NCBI GenBank assembly: GCA_031288715.1
Contig: JAITQW010000049.1
Coordinates: forward strand, 1 to 39,308
DNA length: 39,308 bases
From: Lactobacillales bacterium
GTDB lineage: Bacteria > Bacillota > Bacilli > Lactobacillales > Streptococcaceae
Direction of reading: 5' to 3'
The stretch's first letter is position 1, and every line of letters begins with the position of its first letter. The notes under the pieces are model-generated. The model saw nothing but the letters and a program-made list of their open reading frames with translations, was not told the DNA's origin and did no database searches. Made by a program: the position numbers and the translations under genes. This document shows, in pieces, positions 8,863-18,301 of this stretch.

Positions 8863-8876
8863 AAAAGCGCTTGCAT
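8863..8876. promoter_or_regulatory. cre-like CcpA site between manL and manM
   Basis: AAAAAGCGCTTGCA matches the catabolite-response consensus TGWAARCGYTWNCW at all but its first two bases. Lying inside the operon, it could act as a road-block for CcpA, or simply be chance in a short gap. Confidence 0.35.
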
Positions 8877-8897
8877 TATTAAAGAAGGAGGAGTTTT

Positions 8898-9692
8898 ATG
8901 TCTGCAGTTTCAATGATTTTAGTGATTTTTGTTGCATTTTTCGCAGGAATGGAAGGAATCTTGGATGAATTTCAGTTTCATCAACCATTAGTGGCGTGTA
9001 CTTTAATTGGCTTAGTGACAGGAAATCTTACTGACTGTGTTATCTTAGGTGGTTCATTACAGATGATTGCGATTGGATGGGCTAATATTGGTGCGGCAGT
9101 TTCACCAGATGCAGCTCTTGCTTCTGTTGCATCAGCAATTATTTTAGTTTCTGGAGGTCAAGGAAAAGAAGGTGTGAGCAGTGCGATTGCGGTTGCCATT
9201 CCGTTAGCTGTTGCGGGATTGTTTTTGACAATGGTGGTAAGAACACTTGCGGTTCCGTTGGTTCATGCGATGGATAAAGCAGCTACAAAAGGGAATATGA
9301 AGGCAGTAGAAATGATACATATTTTAGGAATCGGAATGCAAGGTTTAAGAATTGCGATTCCAGCAGCTTGTTTGTTGGCAATTCCATCAGAAAGTGTTCG
9401 TTCGGCATTGGATTCTATGCCAGATTGGTTAAATGAAGGAATGAGCATTGGTGGTGGAATGGTTGTGGCGGTTGGTTATGCCTTAGTGATTAATATGATG
9501 TCTAACAAAGAGGTGTGGCCGTTTTTTATTCTAGGTTTTGTGATTGCAGCAGTGAGTCAATTGACGTTAATTGCTTTAGGAGCGATCGGAATTTCGTTTG
9601 CACTTATTTATCTCACTCTTTCTAAAAAGGGAGAATCTAATGGTGGAGGTGGTACTGGGGATCCACTGGGGGATATCTTAAATGATTACTGA
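8898..9692 (+). CDS. manM: Mannose-class PTS EIIC permease
   Basis: This 264-aa polytopic membrane protein has the EIIC signature region GxLTDCVILGGSLQMIAIGWANIGAAVSPDAALAS. It forms the sugar channel together with EIID. The C-terminal tail is glycine-rich (NGGGGTGDPLGD). GAAGGAGGAG precedes the ATG. It is also known that class IIa bacteriocins use Man-PTS EIIC/EIID as receptors; susceptibility here is inference only. Confidence 0.95.
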   Translation: MSAVSMILVIFVAFFAGMEGILDEFQFHQPLVACTLIGLVTGNLTDCVILGGSLQMIAIGWANIGAAVSPDAALASVASAIILVSGGQGKEGVSSAIAVAIPLAVAGLFLTMVVRTLAVPLVHAMDKAATKGNMKAVEMIHILGIGMQGLRIAIPAACLLAIPSESVRSALDSMPDWLNEGMSIGGGMVVAVGYALVINMMSNKEVWPFFILGFVIAAVSQLTLIALGAIGISFALIYLTLSKKGESNGGGGTGDPLGDILNDY

Positions 9693-9727
9693 TGGAAATA
9701 AACTGAAAATGAATAGGAGGGAAAAGA

Positions 9728-10654
9728 ATGGCGGAAACAATGCAGTTAACGAAAAAAGATCGCTTAAATGTGGCGTGGCGTTCAACATTTATTCAAGGGT
9801 CTTGGAATTATGAGCGAATGCAAAATGGTGGTTGGGCATATTCCATGATGCCTGCCTTGCGAAAATTATATAAGACGAAGGAAGATCAAACAGCGGCACT
9901 AAAGCGGCATTTGGAATTTTTTAATACACATCCATATTTAGCATCGCCAATTTTGGGAGTTACTTTGGCGTTAGAGGAAGACCGAGCGAATGGTGCTATT
10001 GTGGATGATGTTGCGATTCAAGGGGTAAAAGTTGGAATGATGGGGCCACTTGCTGGGGTTGGAGATCCAGTTTTTTGGTTTACTATTCGACCAATGTTAG
10101 GTGCGTTAGGTGCTTCGTTGGCGTTAGGCGGAAACATTGTAGGTCCCATTTTGTTTTTTGTTCTTTGGAATGTGATTCGTTGGGCGTTCATGTGGTACAC
10201 TCAAGAACTCGGATATAAGCAAGGATCAAAAATTACGGATGATTTATCTGGTGGATTGTTACAAGATATTACGAAAGGTGCTTCGATATTAGGGATGTTT
10301 GTTTTAGCTAGTCTGGTTCAACGATGGGTAAAGGTTAGTTTTACAAAGATTGTTTCTGATATTGATTTGGCGAAAGATCAGTCAACACAAGGTCAGTATA
10401 TTCATTTTGACGAATTACCAAGTGGAGGCAAAGGAATTCAAGAGGCATTAATTCAGCAATCAGAAAATAGACTGTTAACTTCCCATAAAATAACGACCTT
10501 GCAAGAAAATTTGGATCAACTTATTCCAGGCTTGGTACCGTTACTTTTAACTTTCTTTTGTATGTGGTTGTTGAAGAAAAAAATATCGCCAATTGTTATT
10601 ATCTTAGGGTTGTTTGCGATAGGTATTGGCGGTCATTATTTTGGCATTTTGTAG
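9728..10654 (+). CDS. manN: Mannose-class PTS EIID permease
   Basis: The 308-aa product begins with the EIID pattern (TKKDRLNVAWRSTFIQGSWNYERMQNGGWAYSMMPAL) and contains the conserved GPLAGVGDPVFWFTIRP segment. It ends in hydrophobic segments. It partners with EIIC to form the transmembrane part of the transporter. AGGAGGG precedes the ATG and the gene lies 35 bp after manM. A repeat follows it directly and splits it from manO. Confidence 0.95.
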   Translation: MAETMQLTKKDRLNVAWRSTFIQGSWNYERMQNGGWAYSMMPALRKLYKTKEDQTAALKRHLEFFNTHPYLASPILGVTLALEEDRANGAIVDDVAIQGVKVGMMGPLAGVGDPVFWFTIRPMLGALGASLALGGNIVGPILFFVLWNVIRWAFMWYTQELGYKQGSKITDDLSGGLLQDITKGASILGMFVLASLVQRWVKVSFTKIVSDIDLAKDQSTQGQYIHFDELPSGGKGIQEALIQQSENRLLTSHKITTLQENLDQLIPGLVPLLLTFFCMWLLKKKISPIVIILGLFAIGIGGHYFGIL

Positions 10655-10669
10655 AAGATAATTAAATTC

Positions 10670-10770
10670 TAAGAGTCTGTTGATGCATTTTGGGACTTAA
10701 AATTAATTTCAATGAAGGCAAGTTAACAATGTTTTTTGTAAACGATTTTTAATCGTGAAACAGGTTCTAA
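10670..10770. repeat. Interspersed palindromic repeat, copy B (both ends visible)
   Basis: The left end TAAGAGTCTGTTGATGC (10670-10686) and right end GTGAAACAGGTTCTAA (about 10755-10770) are inverted relative to each other. The internal ACGATT-TTT-AATCGT hairpin matches copy A. This makes a unit of about 100 bp between manN and manO. It is the best small copy for defining element boundaries. Confidence 0.75.
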
Positions 10771-10937
10771 TAATAATGGAGCGAAATTTGGAGAGAATGA
10801 AAATTTGTTCATTTTCCTACAATTTCGTTCTATTTTGTGTAGAATAAATTTAAAAATTGAAAATGTTTTTTTATGAACGCTTGTTTTGTGGAAATGTCAA
10901 AATCTATTTCATGGTAATTATATAAGGAGATGAAACA

Positions 10938-11312
10938 ATGGTTCAATCATTAAATACGCGCGTGGAGTGGACAACAGATGCTACAGCATTTACAGGATTG
11001 ACTGATTACGGAAAGATTATGGTTGGCGATAATGGGTTTGAATTCTATAATAATCGGGATGTAAATAAGTTTATTCAAATTCCTTGGCAGGAAGTAGATT
11101 TAGTAATTGCTTCGATATTTTTTAAAGGTAAATGGATTCCTCGTTTTGCATTAAAAACAAAAAAAAATGGGATATTTACTTTTTCATCAAGAAAAAGTGG
11201 AAAGACAATAAAAGTCATTTCTGCTTATGTTCCTTCGGAAAGAATTGTACGCTCTTTAAGCTTTTTTGAAGTGATCAAGCGAGCATTTATGAAGAAGGAA
11301 CGCAGAAATTGA
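10938..11312 (+). CDS. manO: ManO / DUF956 family protein
   Basis: The 124-aa soluble protein (TDYGKIMVGDNGFEFYNNRD, then FIQIPWQEVDLVIASIFFKGKWIPRF) matches DUF956, found downstream of mannose PTS operons in lactic acid bacteria and presumed to be involved in their regulation. AAGGAG precedes the ATG. It is 283 bp from manN, with a repeat and an AT-rich region in the gap, so it may have its own promoter. Confidence 0.85.
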   Translation: MVQSLNTRVEWTTDATAFTGLTDYGKIMVGDNGFEFYNNRDVNKFIQIPWQEVDLVIASIFFKGKWIPRFALKTKKNGIFTFSSRKSGKTIKVISAYVPSERIVRSLSFFEVIKRAFMKKERRN

Positions 11313-11361
11313 TGGAAGCAGTTAAGAATGAAACTGTAACTGAGAAATGGAAAGGATAGTA

Positions 11362-12189
11362 ATGATGACGCTTCAAGAAGAAATTATTAAAGAATTGGGA
11401 GTTCAACCTGTTATTGAGCCAAAATTAGAAATTAAGAAGTCCATTGAATTTATAAAGGCGTACTTATATGCGAATCTCGCAATGAAGAGATTGGTATTAG
11501 GAATCTCAGGAGGTCAAGATTCAACGTTGGTTGGACGCTTAGCACAGCTTTCGATGGAAGAAATGCGCCTGGAAACGGGAGATAGCAGCTATCGTTTTTT
11601 AGCAATTCGTCTGCCTTATGGTGAGCAGGTTGATGAGGAAGATGCAAAGACTGCTCTTAAGTTTATTCAAGCAGATGAATGCTTAGTTGTAAATATTAAG
11701 CAACCTGTTGATGCTCAAATTGATTCTTTACGTGTGGCAGGAGTCAAAGTGTCTGATTTTGTGAAGGGGAATATCAAGGCAAGGCAACGAATGATTACGC
11801 AGTATGCAATTGCTGGTGAGCGTTCAGGGGTTGTGTTAGGAACGGATCATGCGGCGGAAAATATCACTGGTTTTTTTACGAAATATGGAGATGGAGGAGC
11901 AGATTTATTGCCACTTTTTCGTTTAAATAAACGCCAAGGCAAGGCATTATTGAAAGTGCTAGGAGCAGATAGTGCAATTTACACGAAAACTCCAACAGCT
12001 GATTTGGAGGATGAAAGACCTGGGGTAGCGGATGAATTGACTCTAGGTGTTACGTATGAGGAGATTGATGATTATACCGAAGGAAAGGAAGTTTCTCCTA
12101 CATCTAAAGAAGTTATTGAAAATTGGTGGAAGAAAACACAGCATAAGCGACACTTGCCTGTTACTATTTTTGATGATTTTTGGAAATGA
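11362..12189 (+). CDS. nadE: NAD synthetase, ammonia-dependent
   Basis: It converts nicotinic acid adenine dinucleotide, ATP and ammonia to NAD in the last step of NAD synthesis. The PP-loop SGGQDST is at residues 49-55, and later segments [33 protein letters not shown] and [17 protein letters not shown] are strongly conserved in NadE. At 275 aa it lacks a glutaminase domain, so free ammonia is the likely nitrogen donor. ATG 11362 was chosen because GAAAGGA lies just upstream; an in-frame ATG at 11347 lacks spacing to an SD. The next gene, 24 bp away, is a DUF2829 protein. Confidence 0.96.
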   Translation: MMTLQEEIIKELGVQPVIEPKLEIKKSIEFIKAYLYANLAMKRLVLGISGGQDSTLVGRLAQLSMEEMRLETGDSSYRFLAIRLPYGEQVDEEDAKTALKFIQADECLVVNIKQPVDAQIDSLRVAGVKVSDFVKGNIKARQRMITQYAIAGERSGVVLGTDHAAENITGFFTKYGDGGADLLPLFRLNKRQGKALLKVLGADSAIYTKTPTADLEDERPGVADELTLGVTYEEIDDYTEGKEVSPTSKEVIENWWKKTQHKRHLPVTIFDDFWK

Positions 12190-12213
12190 ATTGAAGAGAG
12201 TGAGTTAAAATGT

Positions 12214-12450
12214 ATGGTTTTTGAAGAAGCGTTATCTTTGTTGAAGAGTGGTAGAAGAGTGGTGCGTAAATCTTGGAGTGGAGAAGAGCAATATGTGCAG
12301 CTTTTTAATTTACTTGCTGCTGGGGAGGAGTATTTGCCGGTGACACCATGTTTTTTAATTTATGTGTTGGGTGAAGAGGAAGGATATTCGATGTGGAGTC
12401 CGACAACGTGTGATATTTTAGCTGATGATTGGGTCGAGGTTAATGTATGA
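12214..12450 (+). CDS. DUF2829 domain protein (Tad2-like)
   Basis: The 78-aa product has the DUF2829 layout: MVFEEALSLLKSGRRVVRKSW at the N-terminus, a central strand (CFLIYVLGEE), and the C-terminal DILADDWVEV motif. Phage members of this family (Tad2) bind NAD-derived signalling nucleotides and block Thoeris immunity; cellular members are mostly uncharacterised. It follows nadE closely on the same strand, so co-transcription is likely. No phage genes are nearby. Whether it binds such nucleotides is unknown. The SD (GAGAGTGAG) is only moderate. Confidence 0.75.
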   Translation: MVFEEALSLLKSGRRVVRKSWSGEEQYVQLFNLLAAGEEYLPVTPCFLIYVLGEEEGYSMWSPTTCDILADDWVEVNV

Positions 12451-12518
12451 AATTACAGTGAAATATATTTAGATAAGTTATTTTTTATTTACTAACCATT
12501 GAAAGTAGGATTATGAAA

Positions 12519-13544
12519 ATGATAAACTTGAGCAGCAAGCATCAGGGAAATAGCTACCTCTTTTTAACAGTAGCACAGTATGTAGCTTCTATCTTGATCA
12601 TAATGATTCATTCTGGAATGAGTGGTTTGCTTTTTTCGCCTCCAATCAATTTTTTCTTTTTGTGTTTACTGTGCAAAATAGCTGTTCCTCTATTTTTGAT
12701 TTCGACAGGATATTTTATAAAGAAAAAAATTTTTCAAAATACAAACTATTCAGCTTTTTGGTGGAGAAAGCAATTGAAAAGTTATGTGTGTTGGAGTGTG
12801 GTTTATCTTCCGTATGGGTTGAGTTACCTTGTTTACAATTTTCACTTTCCGTTGTTTCTCTATCCAATTGCATTGTTGATAGATTTTCTTTATTTAGGAA
12901 CTTATTATCATCTTTGGTATTTTCCTGCATTGTTTTTGGGAATGGGAATATCTACTTTTGAGGTGAAAAGGTTAGGATATAGATTTGCCTTCTTTATAAC
13001 TATACTATTTTAAGTTTTGGTTTAATTGAAACGTATTTTTCTTTTTTGGAAGGAACAGAAGTTGCTCGATTTTTTTATGATTATCAAAAGATTTTTTTTA
13101 CGCCGAGAAATGGGCTGTTCTATACACCACTCTTTCTTCTGCTTGGGTTTGCCGTTTTTGATTTTCAGAAAAATTCTTTTCTTACTTCGCGAATCAAGGA
13201 AAAATCTGTTTTTTTTGCTATTTTGATGGGAATCGAGGGATGGATTCTTTACTTTCATAAAGGATTTGATACCAATTTTTTGATTTTCCTTCCTTTGTTT
13301 ATGCTCTTTTTTTTCTTTCACTGATTCAAAGAAAGGTTCATAAAGTTCCTTCCTTTTTGGATTTGTGGAAATTGAAAGAATATACGAAATACTATTTTTT
13401 TCTACATTTAATTCCATTGGAAGGATTAAATTTTTTTCTTTTTAAGAATATTTCTTGGCGATACAAAGGCTTTTTTTATTTCTTGGAACCTGGTTGTTGA
13501 CTCATCTTTTTTCGTTTTTTGTGATCCGCTTGAAAGCAAGTTAA
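12519..13544 (+). pseudogene. Membrane acyltransferase-3-like gene broken by three frameshifts
   Basis: Three frames join into one hydrophobic acyltransferase-3-type protein of about 342 aa: first to a stop at 13011, second (from about 13013, LSFGLIETYFSF ... TPRNGLFYTPLFLLLGF) to a stop at 13322, third to about 13478, then a final piece GTWLLTHLFSFFVIRLKAS ending at 13542-13544. Each switch is repaired by adding one T to a T run (near 13008-13011, 13307-13314 and 13471-13477). The family O-acylates sugars or peptidoglycan in the membrane. As written it cannot be made full length, but homopolymer sequencing error would give the same picture. AGGA at 12507-12510 suits the ATG at 12519. Confidence 0.7.
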
Positions 13545-13594
13545 AGAATTGATCGTTTTTATCCGCAAGAGTGTAATTTTGAAAGGAATTTATT

Positions 13595-14335
13595 GTGAGT
13601 AATTTTTTTAAGAAGCGTGTACTAGTAACGGGAGGAGCTTCAGGAATTGGTTTTGCTCAAGCGCAAGCTTTTTTGGAAAAAGGAGCACATGTTTTTGTAG
13701 TAGATAAGAATCAAATAAAAGAGGAAGAAGAATGGAAGAGGTGCTATGGTTCTTCCTTTTCTTTTTTTCAGGCTGATGTATCGAAGAAAGATGAAATAAG
13801 GGCAGTTTATGAGCAGATTTTAGAAATTGATATTTTGTTGAATACGGCTGGAATTTTAGATGGATATGCAACGCTTGAGGAAACTTCGTATGAGTTGTGG
13901 GAAGAGATATTTGTCACAAATGTAATGTCTCAATTTTCAATGATAAAAGCATTTTTTTCTTCGATGTTAAAAAGGGGGGATGGTGTGATTATTAATATGG
14001 CTTCGGTGGCAGGATTGGTTGCAGGTTGTGGAGGAATTGCTTATACTGCTAGTAAACATGCAATTGTTGGGTTAACAAAGCAGTTAGCGTTGGATTGTGC
14101 ACAGCAAGGAATTCGAGTGTATGGAATTGCACCAGGTGCGATTCACACACCAATGAATGCGGCAGATTTTACAGGAGATGGGAAAATTGCAAAAAAAGTG
14201 GCAGAAGGAACTCCGCTTCATCGTTGGGCAAAACCTTCCGAAGTAGCAGACTTAACTTTATTTCTGGCAAGTGAGAAAGCAAGTTATATGCAGGGTGCGA
14301 TTGTTCCGATTGATGGTGGATGGATGTTGAAATGA
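13595..14335 (+). CDS. Short-chain dehydrogenase/reductase (SDR, FabG-like)
   Basis: The classical SDR pattern is complete: TGGASGIG (residues 12-19) for NAD(P) binding, N110, and the catalytic S137, Y150 and K154 (YTASK). The usual NNAG is NTAG (83-86). D37 after the second beta strand (VVDKN) suggests NAD rather than NADP. The substrate cannot be inferred; 3-oxoacyl-ACP or hydroxybutyrate-type dehydrogenases are possible. The start is GTG, with GAAAGGAA 6 nt upstream. Length is 246 aa. radA follows after 11 bp. Confidence 0.88.
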   Translation: MSNFFKKRVLVTGGASGIGFAQAQAFLEKGAHVFVVDKNQIKEEEEWKRCYGSSFSFFQADVSKKDEIRAVYEQILEIDILLNTAGILDGYATLEETSYELWEEIFVTNVMSQFSMIKAFFSSMLKRGDGVIINMASVAGLVAGCGGIAYTASKHAIVGLTKQLALDCAQQGIRVYGIAPGAIHTPMNAADFTGDGKIAKKVAEGTPLHRWAKPSEVADLTLFLASEKASYMQGAIVPIDGGWMLK

Positions 14336-14346
14336 GGTAAAAATAA

Positions 14347-15720
14347 ATGACGAAGAAGGCAAGGGTGCAATTTTTGTGTCAACAGTGCGGCTACGTTTCT
14401 CCGAAATATTTGGGACGTTGTCCGAATTGTGGGGAATGGAATAGTTTTGTGGAAGAAGTTGAAAAAAGTGGAAAGAAATTACGTTCCTCTCGAGTTTCTT
14501 TTGCAGGTGAAAAAAGTAAGCCATATCGGTTGAAGGAGGTTAGGTCTAGTAAGACTCCTCGTGTTAGAACAAAAATGGAAGAATTGAATCGAGTGCTTGG
14601 AGGAGGGATTGTTCCAGGATCGTTGATTTTAATTGGCGGAGATCCAGGAATTGGGAAATCAACCCTCTTGTTGCAAGTTTCAAAAGAGTTAGCTGATATA
14701 GGTGGGACGGTCTTGTATGTCTCGGGAGAAGAGTCTGCACAACAAATAAAGATGCGAGCGGAGAGGATAGAAACTTCAGAGACGGAGTTTTACATATACT
14801 CTGAGACGGATATGCAGGAAATTCATGTGCAAATCGAACATTTGCGTCCTAATTATGTGATTGTGGATTCGATTCAAACCATGATGCAACCAGACATTTC
14901 CAGTGTGGCTGGCTCTGTTTCACAAGTTCGAGAAGTGACGGCAGAATTGTTGCAGTTGGCGAAAACAAACGGAATCGCGATTTTTATTGTGGGTCATTTA
15001 ACAAAAGAAGGTTCTATCGCAGGGCCTAGGATGTTGGAACACATGGTGGATACAGTTTTGTACTTTGAAGGGGAACAACATCATAGTTTTCGTATTTTGC
15101 GTTCGGTGAAGAATCGCTTTGGATCTACCAATGAAATTGGTATTTTTGAGATGAATCAAAAAGGACTGGAGGAGGTAGTTAATCCGTCGCAAGTTTTTTT
15201 AGAAGAGCGATTGGATGGAGCAACTGGTTCAGCGATTGTCGTAGCGTTAGAGGGTACACGGCCAATTTTAGTAGAAATTCAGGCATTAGTTTCTCCAACC
15301 ATTTTTGGCAATGCTAAACGAACGACAACAGGGATTGATTACAATCGTGCAGCACTGATTCTAGCTGTGTTGGAAAAGCGTACGGGGCTTTTGTTGCAGA
15401 GTCAAGATGCATTTTTGAAGGCGGCTGGAGGAGTCAGATTAAATGAGCCAGCAGTGGATTTAGCAGTAGCTATAGCTCTAGCCTCTAGTTATAAAGAGAA
15501 AGGGACAGCATTTGATGAATGTTTTATCGGAGAAATTGGATTGACCGGTGAAATTAGAAGAGTAAATAGAATTAACGAACGAGTGAAGGAAGCAGCAAAA
15601 TTAGGATTTAAAAAGGTGTATCTGCCAAAGAATCATGGACATGATTTGGAAAAATTTTCAGAAATTGAAATAATACCTGTATCTACTTTGTCAGAAACTT
15701 TGAAAAAGGTTTTTGCATGA
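14347..15720 (+). CDS. radA: DNA repair protein RadA/Sms
   Basis: The 457-aa protein has an N-terminal zinc finger (C11, C14, C25, C28), a RecA-like ATPase with Walker [10 protein letters not shown] (98-106), the RadA-specific KNRFG motif (255-259) and a Lon-protease-like C-terminal domain. RadA is a branch-migration helicase in recombination repair and transformation. It is spaced 11 bp from the SDR gene, and no ispF/cysS/disA neighbours are present. Confidence 0.96.
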   Translation: MTKKARVQFLCQQCGYVSPKYLGRCPNCGEWNSFVEEVEKSGKKLRSSRVSFAGEKSKPYRLKEVRSSKTPRVRTKMEELNRVLGGGIVPGSLILIGGDPGIGKSTLLLQVSKELADIGGTVLYVSGEESAQQIKMRAERIETSETEFYIYSETDMQEIHVQIEHLRPNYVIVDSIQTMMQPDISSVAGSVSQVREVTAELLQLAKTNGIAIFIVGHLTKEGSIAGPRMLEHMVDTVLYFEGEQHHSFRILRSVKNRFGSTNEIGIFEMNQKGLEEVVNPSQVFLEERLDGATGSAIVVALEGTRPILVEIQALVSPTIFGNAKRTTTGIDYNRAALILAVLEKRTGLLLQSQDAFLKAAGGVRLNEPAVDLAVAIALASSYKEKGTAFDECFIGEIGLTGEIRRVNRINERVKEAAKLGFKKVYLPKNHGHDLEKFSEIEIIPVSTLSETLKKVFA

Positions 15721-15858
15721 CTCTGTGCTTGTTTGGGATAGCCGATTAATTTTAAAATTATTGTATTTAATTTGCAAAATATTGTTAATTTATGAATATT
15801 TTTAGAAAAAATTCTCTTTTGTTACTAATGTTATATTTACAAGAATGAAATTTAGTGG

Positions 15859-15880
15859 AATAGTTATCTAGATAACTATT
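15859..15880. promoter_or_regulatory. Perfect 22-bp palindrome upstream of glnQ (putative operator)
   Basis: Each half reads AATAGTTATCT and the two halves are exact inverted copies around the centre (CTAG). It lies about 35 bp before the glnQ start, downstream of an AT-rich region where a promoter is expected. Such a site suits a dimeric repressor. It does not match the GlnR consensus TGTNA-N7-TNACA. Confidence 0.5.
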
Positions 15881-15913
15881 GTCTGTGGAATCTTTTAAAG
15901 GAGAGTGAAGCTA

Positions 15914-16651
15914 TTGTCTTTAATTGAATTTAGGAAAGTAAATAAGTATTATGGTTCTTTTCAAGTACTCAAGGATATTAATTTACAAGTTGAAGAAGGT
16001 CAAGTAGTTGTAATTATTGGACCTTCTGGTTCAGGGAAGTCGACACTTCTTCGGACTATTAATGGGTTAGAGGGGATAACTTCTGGTCAGTTGTTTGTCA
16101 CTGGCTATGATTTAGCAGATAGTAAAACAAATTTGCAAAAAATTCGTAAAAACGTAGGGATGGTTTTTCAGCATTTTAATCTTTATCCTCATAAAACGGT
16201 AATGGAAAATATTACTTTAGCACCTGTTAAAGTTTTAAAAGAATCGCAAAGTGAGACTGATCGGTTGGCAGAAAAGAATTTGAAATATGTAAATATGTGG
16301 GATAAGAAGGATTCTTATCCGGGAATGCTTTCTGGAGGACAAAAGCAACGTGTGGCGATTGCTAGAGGTCTTGCGATGAAACCGAAGATGTTGTTGTTTG
16401 ATGAACCAACTTCAGCTTTGGATCCAGAAACGATTGATGATGTTTTAAATGTGATGAAAAAATTGGCTAGAGAAGGAATGAACATGATTGTTGTGACTCA
16501 TGAAATGGGCTTTGCCAGAGTAGTGGCAGATCGACTCATTTTTATGGCAGATGGTCAAGTTTTGGAAGACACGTTAGACATCCCTGGTTTCTTTGAACAA
16601 CCAAAAATTGAGCGAGCTAGGGATTTTTTAGGGAAAGTGATCAATCATTAA
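15914..16651 (+). CDS. glnQ: Polar amino acid ABC transporter, ATP-binding protein (GlnQ-like)
   Basis: The 245-aa ATPase has Walker A GPSGSGKST (36-44), Q-loop (VFQHFNLYPHKT), signature LSGGQKQR (139-146) and Walker B MLLFDEP (159-165). It belongs to the glutamine/glutamate importer class. The start is unusual: TTG at 15914 with AAAGGAG at 15897-15903; GTG at 15905 is in frame but touches the SD. The gene order ATPase, binding protein, permease, permease equals B. subtilis glnQHMP. Confidence 0.93.
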   Translation: MSLIEFRKVNKYYGSFQVLKDINLQVEEGQVVVIIGPSGSGKSTLLRTINGLEGITSGQLFVTGYDLADSKTNLQKIRKNVGMVFQHFNLYPHKTVMENITLAPVKVLKESQSETDRLAEKNLKYVNMWDKKDSYPGMLSGGQKQRVAIARGLAMKPKMLLFDEPTSALDPETIDDVLNVMKKLAREGMNMIVVTHEMGFARVVADRLIFMADGQVLEDTLDIPGFFEQPKIERARDFLGKVINH

Positions 16652-16694
16652 ATTTAACGATCTTTTTGTTTGCGGAAATTTTGCAGATGACTTA

Positions 16695-16724
16695 TTAGAA
16701 CCTGTTTCACGCTTAAAAATTATC
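16695..16724. repeat. Repeat end fragment, copy J
   Basis: TTAGAACCTGTTTCACG is the reverse complement of the right end of copy B (GTGAAACAGGTTCTAA). Only one end and a short AT stretch are present, just before the SD of glnH. Confidence 0.6.
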
Positions 16725-16743
16725 TTTATTAGGAGGTGGTCAT

Positions 16744-17553
16744 ATGAAAAGGAATCAAAATCAGTGGTTTTATTTTATTATTTTTTGCTTGCTTTTGATT
16801 TTGAGTTCGTGTGGGAAAAAACTATCCGAAGAAAGCACCCTTAAGCGTGTAGAACAATCTGATCAGATTGTTTGGGGAGTGAAGAATGACACTCGTTTGT
16901 TTGGTCTGATGAATATAAAGACAGGACAACCAGAAGGTTTTGACATTGATATTGCTAGGGCACTAACGAAAGAAATTTTAGGAGATGAGAAGAAAGCCTC
17001 TTTTGTAGAAGTAATTTCGAAGACACGAATTCCGTTGTTAAAAAATGGAAATATTGATACGATTATTGCTACAATGACGATTACTCCTGAACGAGCCAAA
17101 CAAGTCGATTTTTCAGATGCCTATTATCATGCAGGGCAAACGTTGTTGGTGAAAAAAGGATCAAAAATTCATTCAATAAAAGATCTAAATGAGAAAACAA
17201 CTGTTTTAGCAGTTAAGGGATCGGCTTCGACAGTAAATATTCGAAAAGCAGCACCACTGGCCAAAGTATTAGACCTTGAAAGTTATGCGGAATGTTTTAC
17301 AGCTTTAAAGTCTAATCAAGGGGATGCAATAACAACGGATAATACAATTTTAATGGGAATTTCTGAAGAAAATCCAGGATATGTTTTAACTGGAGGTAAC
17401 TTTACTAAGGAGCCATATGGAATTGCTGTGAAAAAAGGTCAAGAGGAATTTGTTAAAAAACTAAACCAAGCGCTTAAAAATATTAGAAAAAATGGAGAGT
17501 ATGAGCGAATTTACAAAAAGTGGTTTGCCAAAATTTTGCGTATGATGCAATAA
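16744..17553 (+). CDS. glnH: Amino acid ABC transporter, substrate-binding lipoprotein (GlnH-like)
   Basis: The 269-aa product has a lipoprotein signal peptide ending in the lipobox LSSC (C23), followed by a type 3 periplasmic-binding fold (GVKNDTRLFGLMNIKTGQPEGFDIDIARAL ... MTITPERAKQVDFSDAYYHAGQTLLVKKGS). It would be anchored outside the membrane and deliver glutamine, glutamate or a related amino acid to the permease. AGGAGGTGG precedes the ATG. The repeat fragment lies between it and glnQ, but the gap is under 100 bp and the operon is probably intact. Confidence 0.93.
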   Translation: MKRNQNQWFYFIIFCLLLILSSCGKKLSEESTLKRVEQSDQIVWGVKNDTRLFGLMNIKTGQPEGFDIDIARALTKEILGDEKKASFVEVISKTRIPLLKNGNIDTIIATMTITPERAKQVDFSDAYYHAGQTLLVKKGSKIHSIKDLNEKTTVLAVKGSASTVNIRKAAPLAKVLDLESYAECFTALKSNQGDAITTDNTILMGISEENPGYVLTGGNFTKEPYGIAVKKGQEEFVKKLNQALKNIRKNGEYERIYKKWFAKILRMMQ

Positions 17554-17606
17554 AGCGGAAATTAACGTAACAGGTTATAAAATACTTTAAAAAGAGAGAA
17601 GATAAA

Positions 17607-18257
17607 ATGATTGGATTGTTTCAGCAGTATGCTCCAGATTTTTTATTAGGGTTTAAAAACACTTTGATTGCTAGTGGGATTGCGTTGTTTTTTAGTTTGA
17701 TCATTGGGACATTGATGGCGTTGTTTCAACTTTCTGAAAATTGTGTAGTCAAAACTACGGCACGTATTTATGTAGAAGTTTTTCGTAATATTCCATTGAT
17801 TGTGATTGTCATGTTTTTCTTTATTGCACTTCCAATGCGGGGAATTAAAATTACAGGGATGCAAGCAGGAATCATTGGACTTATTATTTATACCTCTTCA
17901 TTTATTGCGGAAACGGTTCGTGCAGGAATTCAAGCTGTTCCGAAAGGTCAAATGGAAGCAGGTCTTTCGCAGGGTTTGTCTTATTGGAAAAGCATGTACT
18001 ATATTGTGCTGCCTCAAGCGTTTAAAATTGTTATTCCACCGCTCGGGAATCAATTTATTAATTTGGTGAAAAACTCTTCTATTTTGGCAGTGGTTGCCGG
18101 AATTGATTTGATGTATGAGGGAGATTTAGTGGCAACAACGACTTTTCAAACTATTCCGAGCTATCTATTGGTAGGATTATTTTATTTGATCATTACTCTT
18201 CCCATTAGTTATTTGATGGTTTATCTTGAACGACGCTGGAATGTGTTTAATGGTTAG
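17607..18257 (+). CDS. glnM: Amino acid ABC transporter permease (GlnM-like)
   Basis: The 216-aa membrane protein has about five hydrophobic segments and the EAA loop GQMEAGLSQGLSYWKSMYYIVLPQA, which docks to the ATPase. It is of the His/Glu/Gln permease type (VEVFRNIPLIVIVMFF). It is paired with the second permease 44 bp downstream to form the channel. Confidence 0.92.
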   Translation: MIGLFQQYAPDFLLGFKNTLIASGIALFFSLIIGTLMALFQLSENCVVKTTARIYVEVFRNIPLIVIVMFFFIALPMRGIKITGMQAGIIGLIIYTSSFIAETVRAGIQAVPKGQMEAGLSQGLSYWKSMYYIVLPQAFKIVIPPLGNQFINLVKNSSILAVVAGIDLMYEGDLVATTTFQTIPSYLLVGLFYLIITLPISYLMVYLERRWNVFNG

Positions 18258-18301
18258 CAATTGCCAAAAACCGAAATGATTAGTTTAGTAGGAGGGAAAG
18301 A

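Noticed and set aside
13022-13417. Minus-strand frame of 131 codons opposite the acyltransferase
   Set aside because: It is a lysine/phenylalanine-rich shadow of T-rich coding sequence, without SD or family resemblance.
15781-15858. GlnR/TnrA box before glnQ
   Set aside because: Several TGTTA and TTACA halves exist, but none has the required 7-bp spacing.
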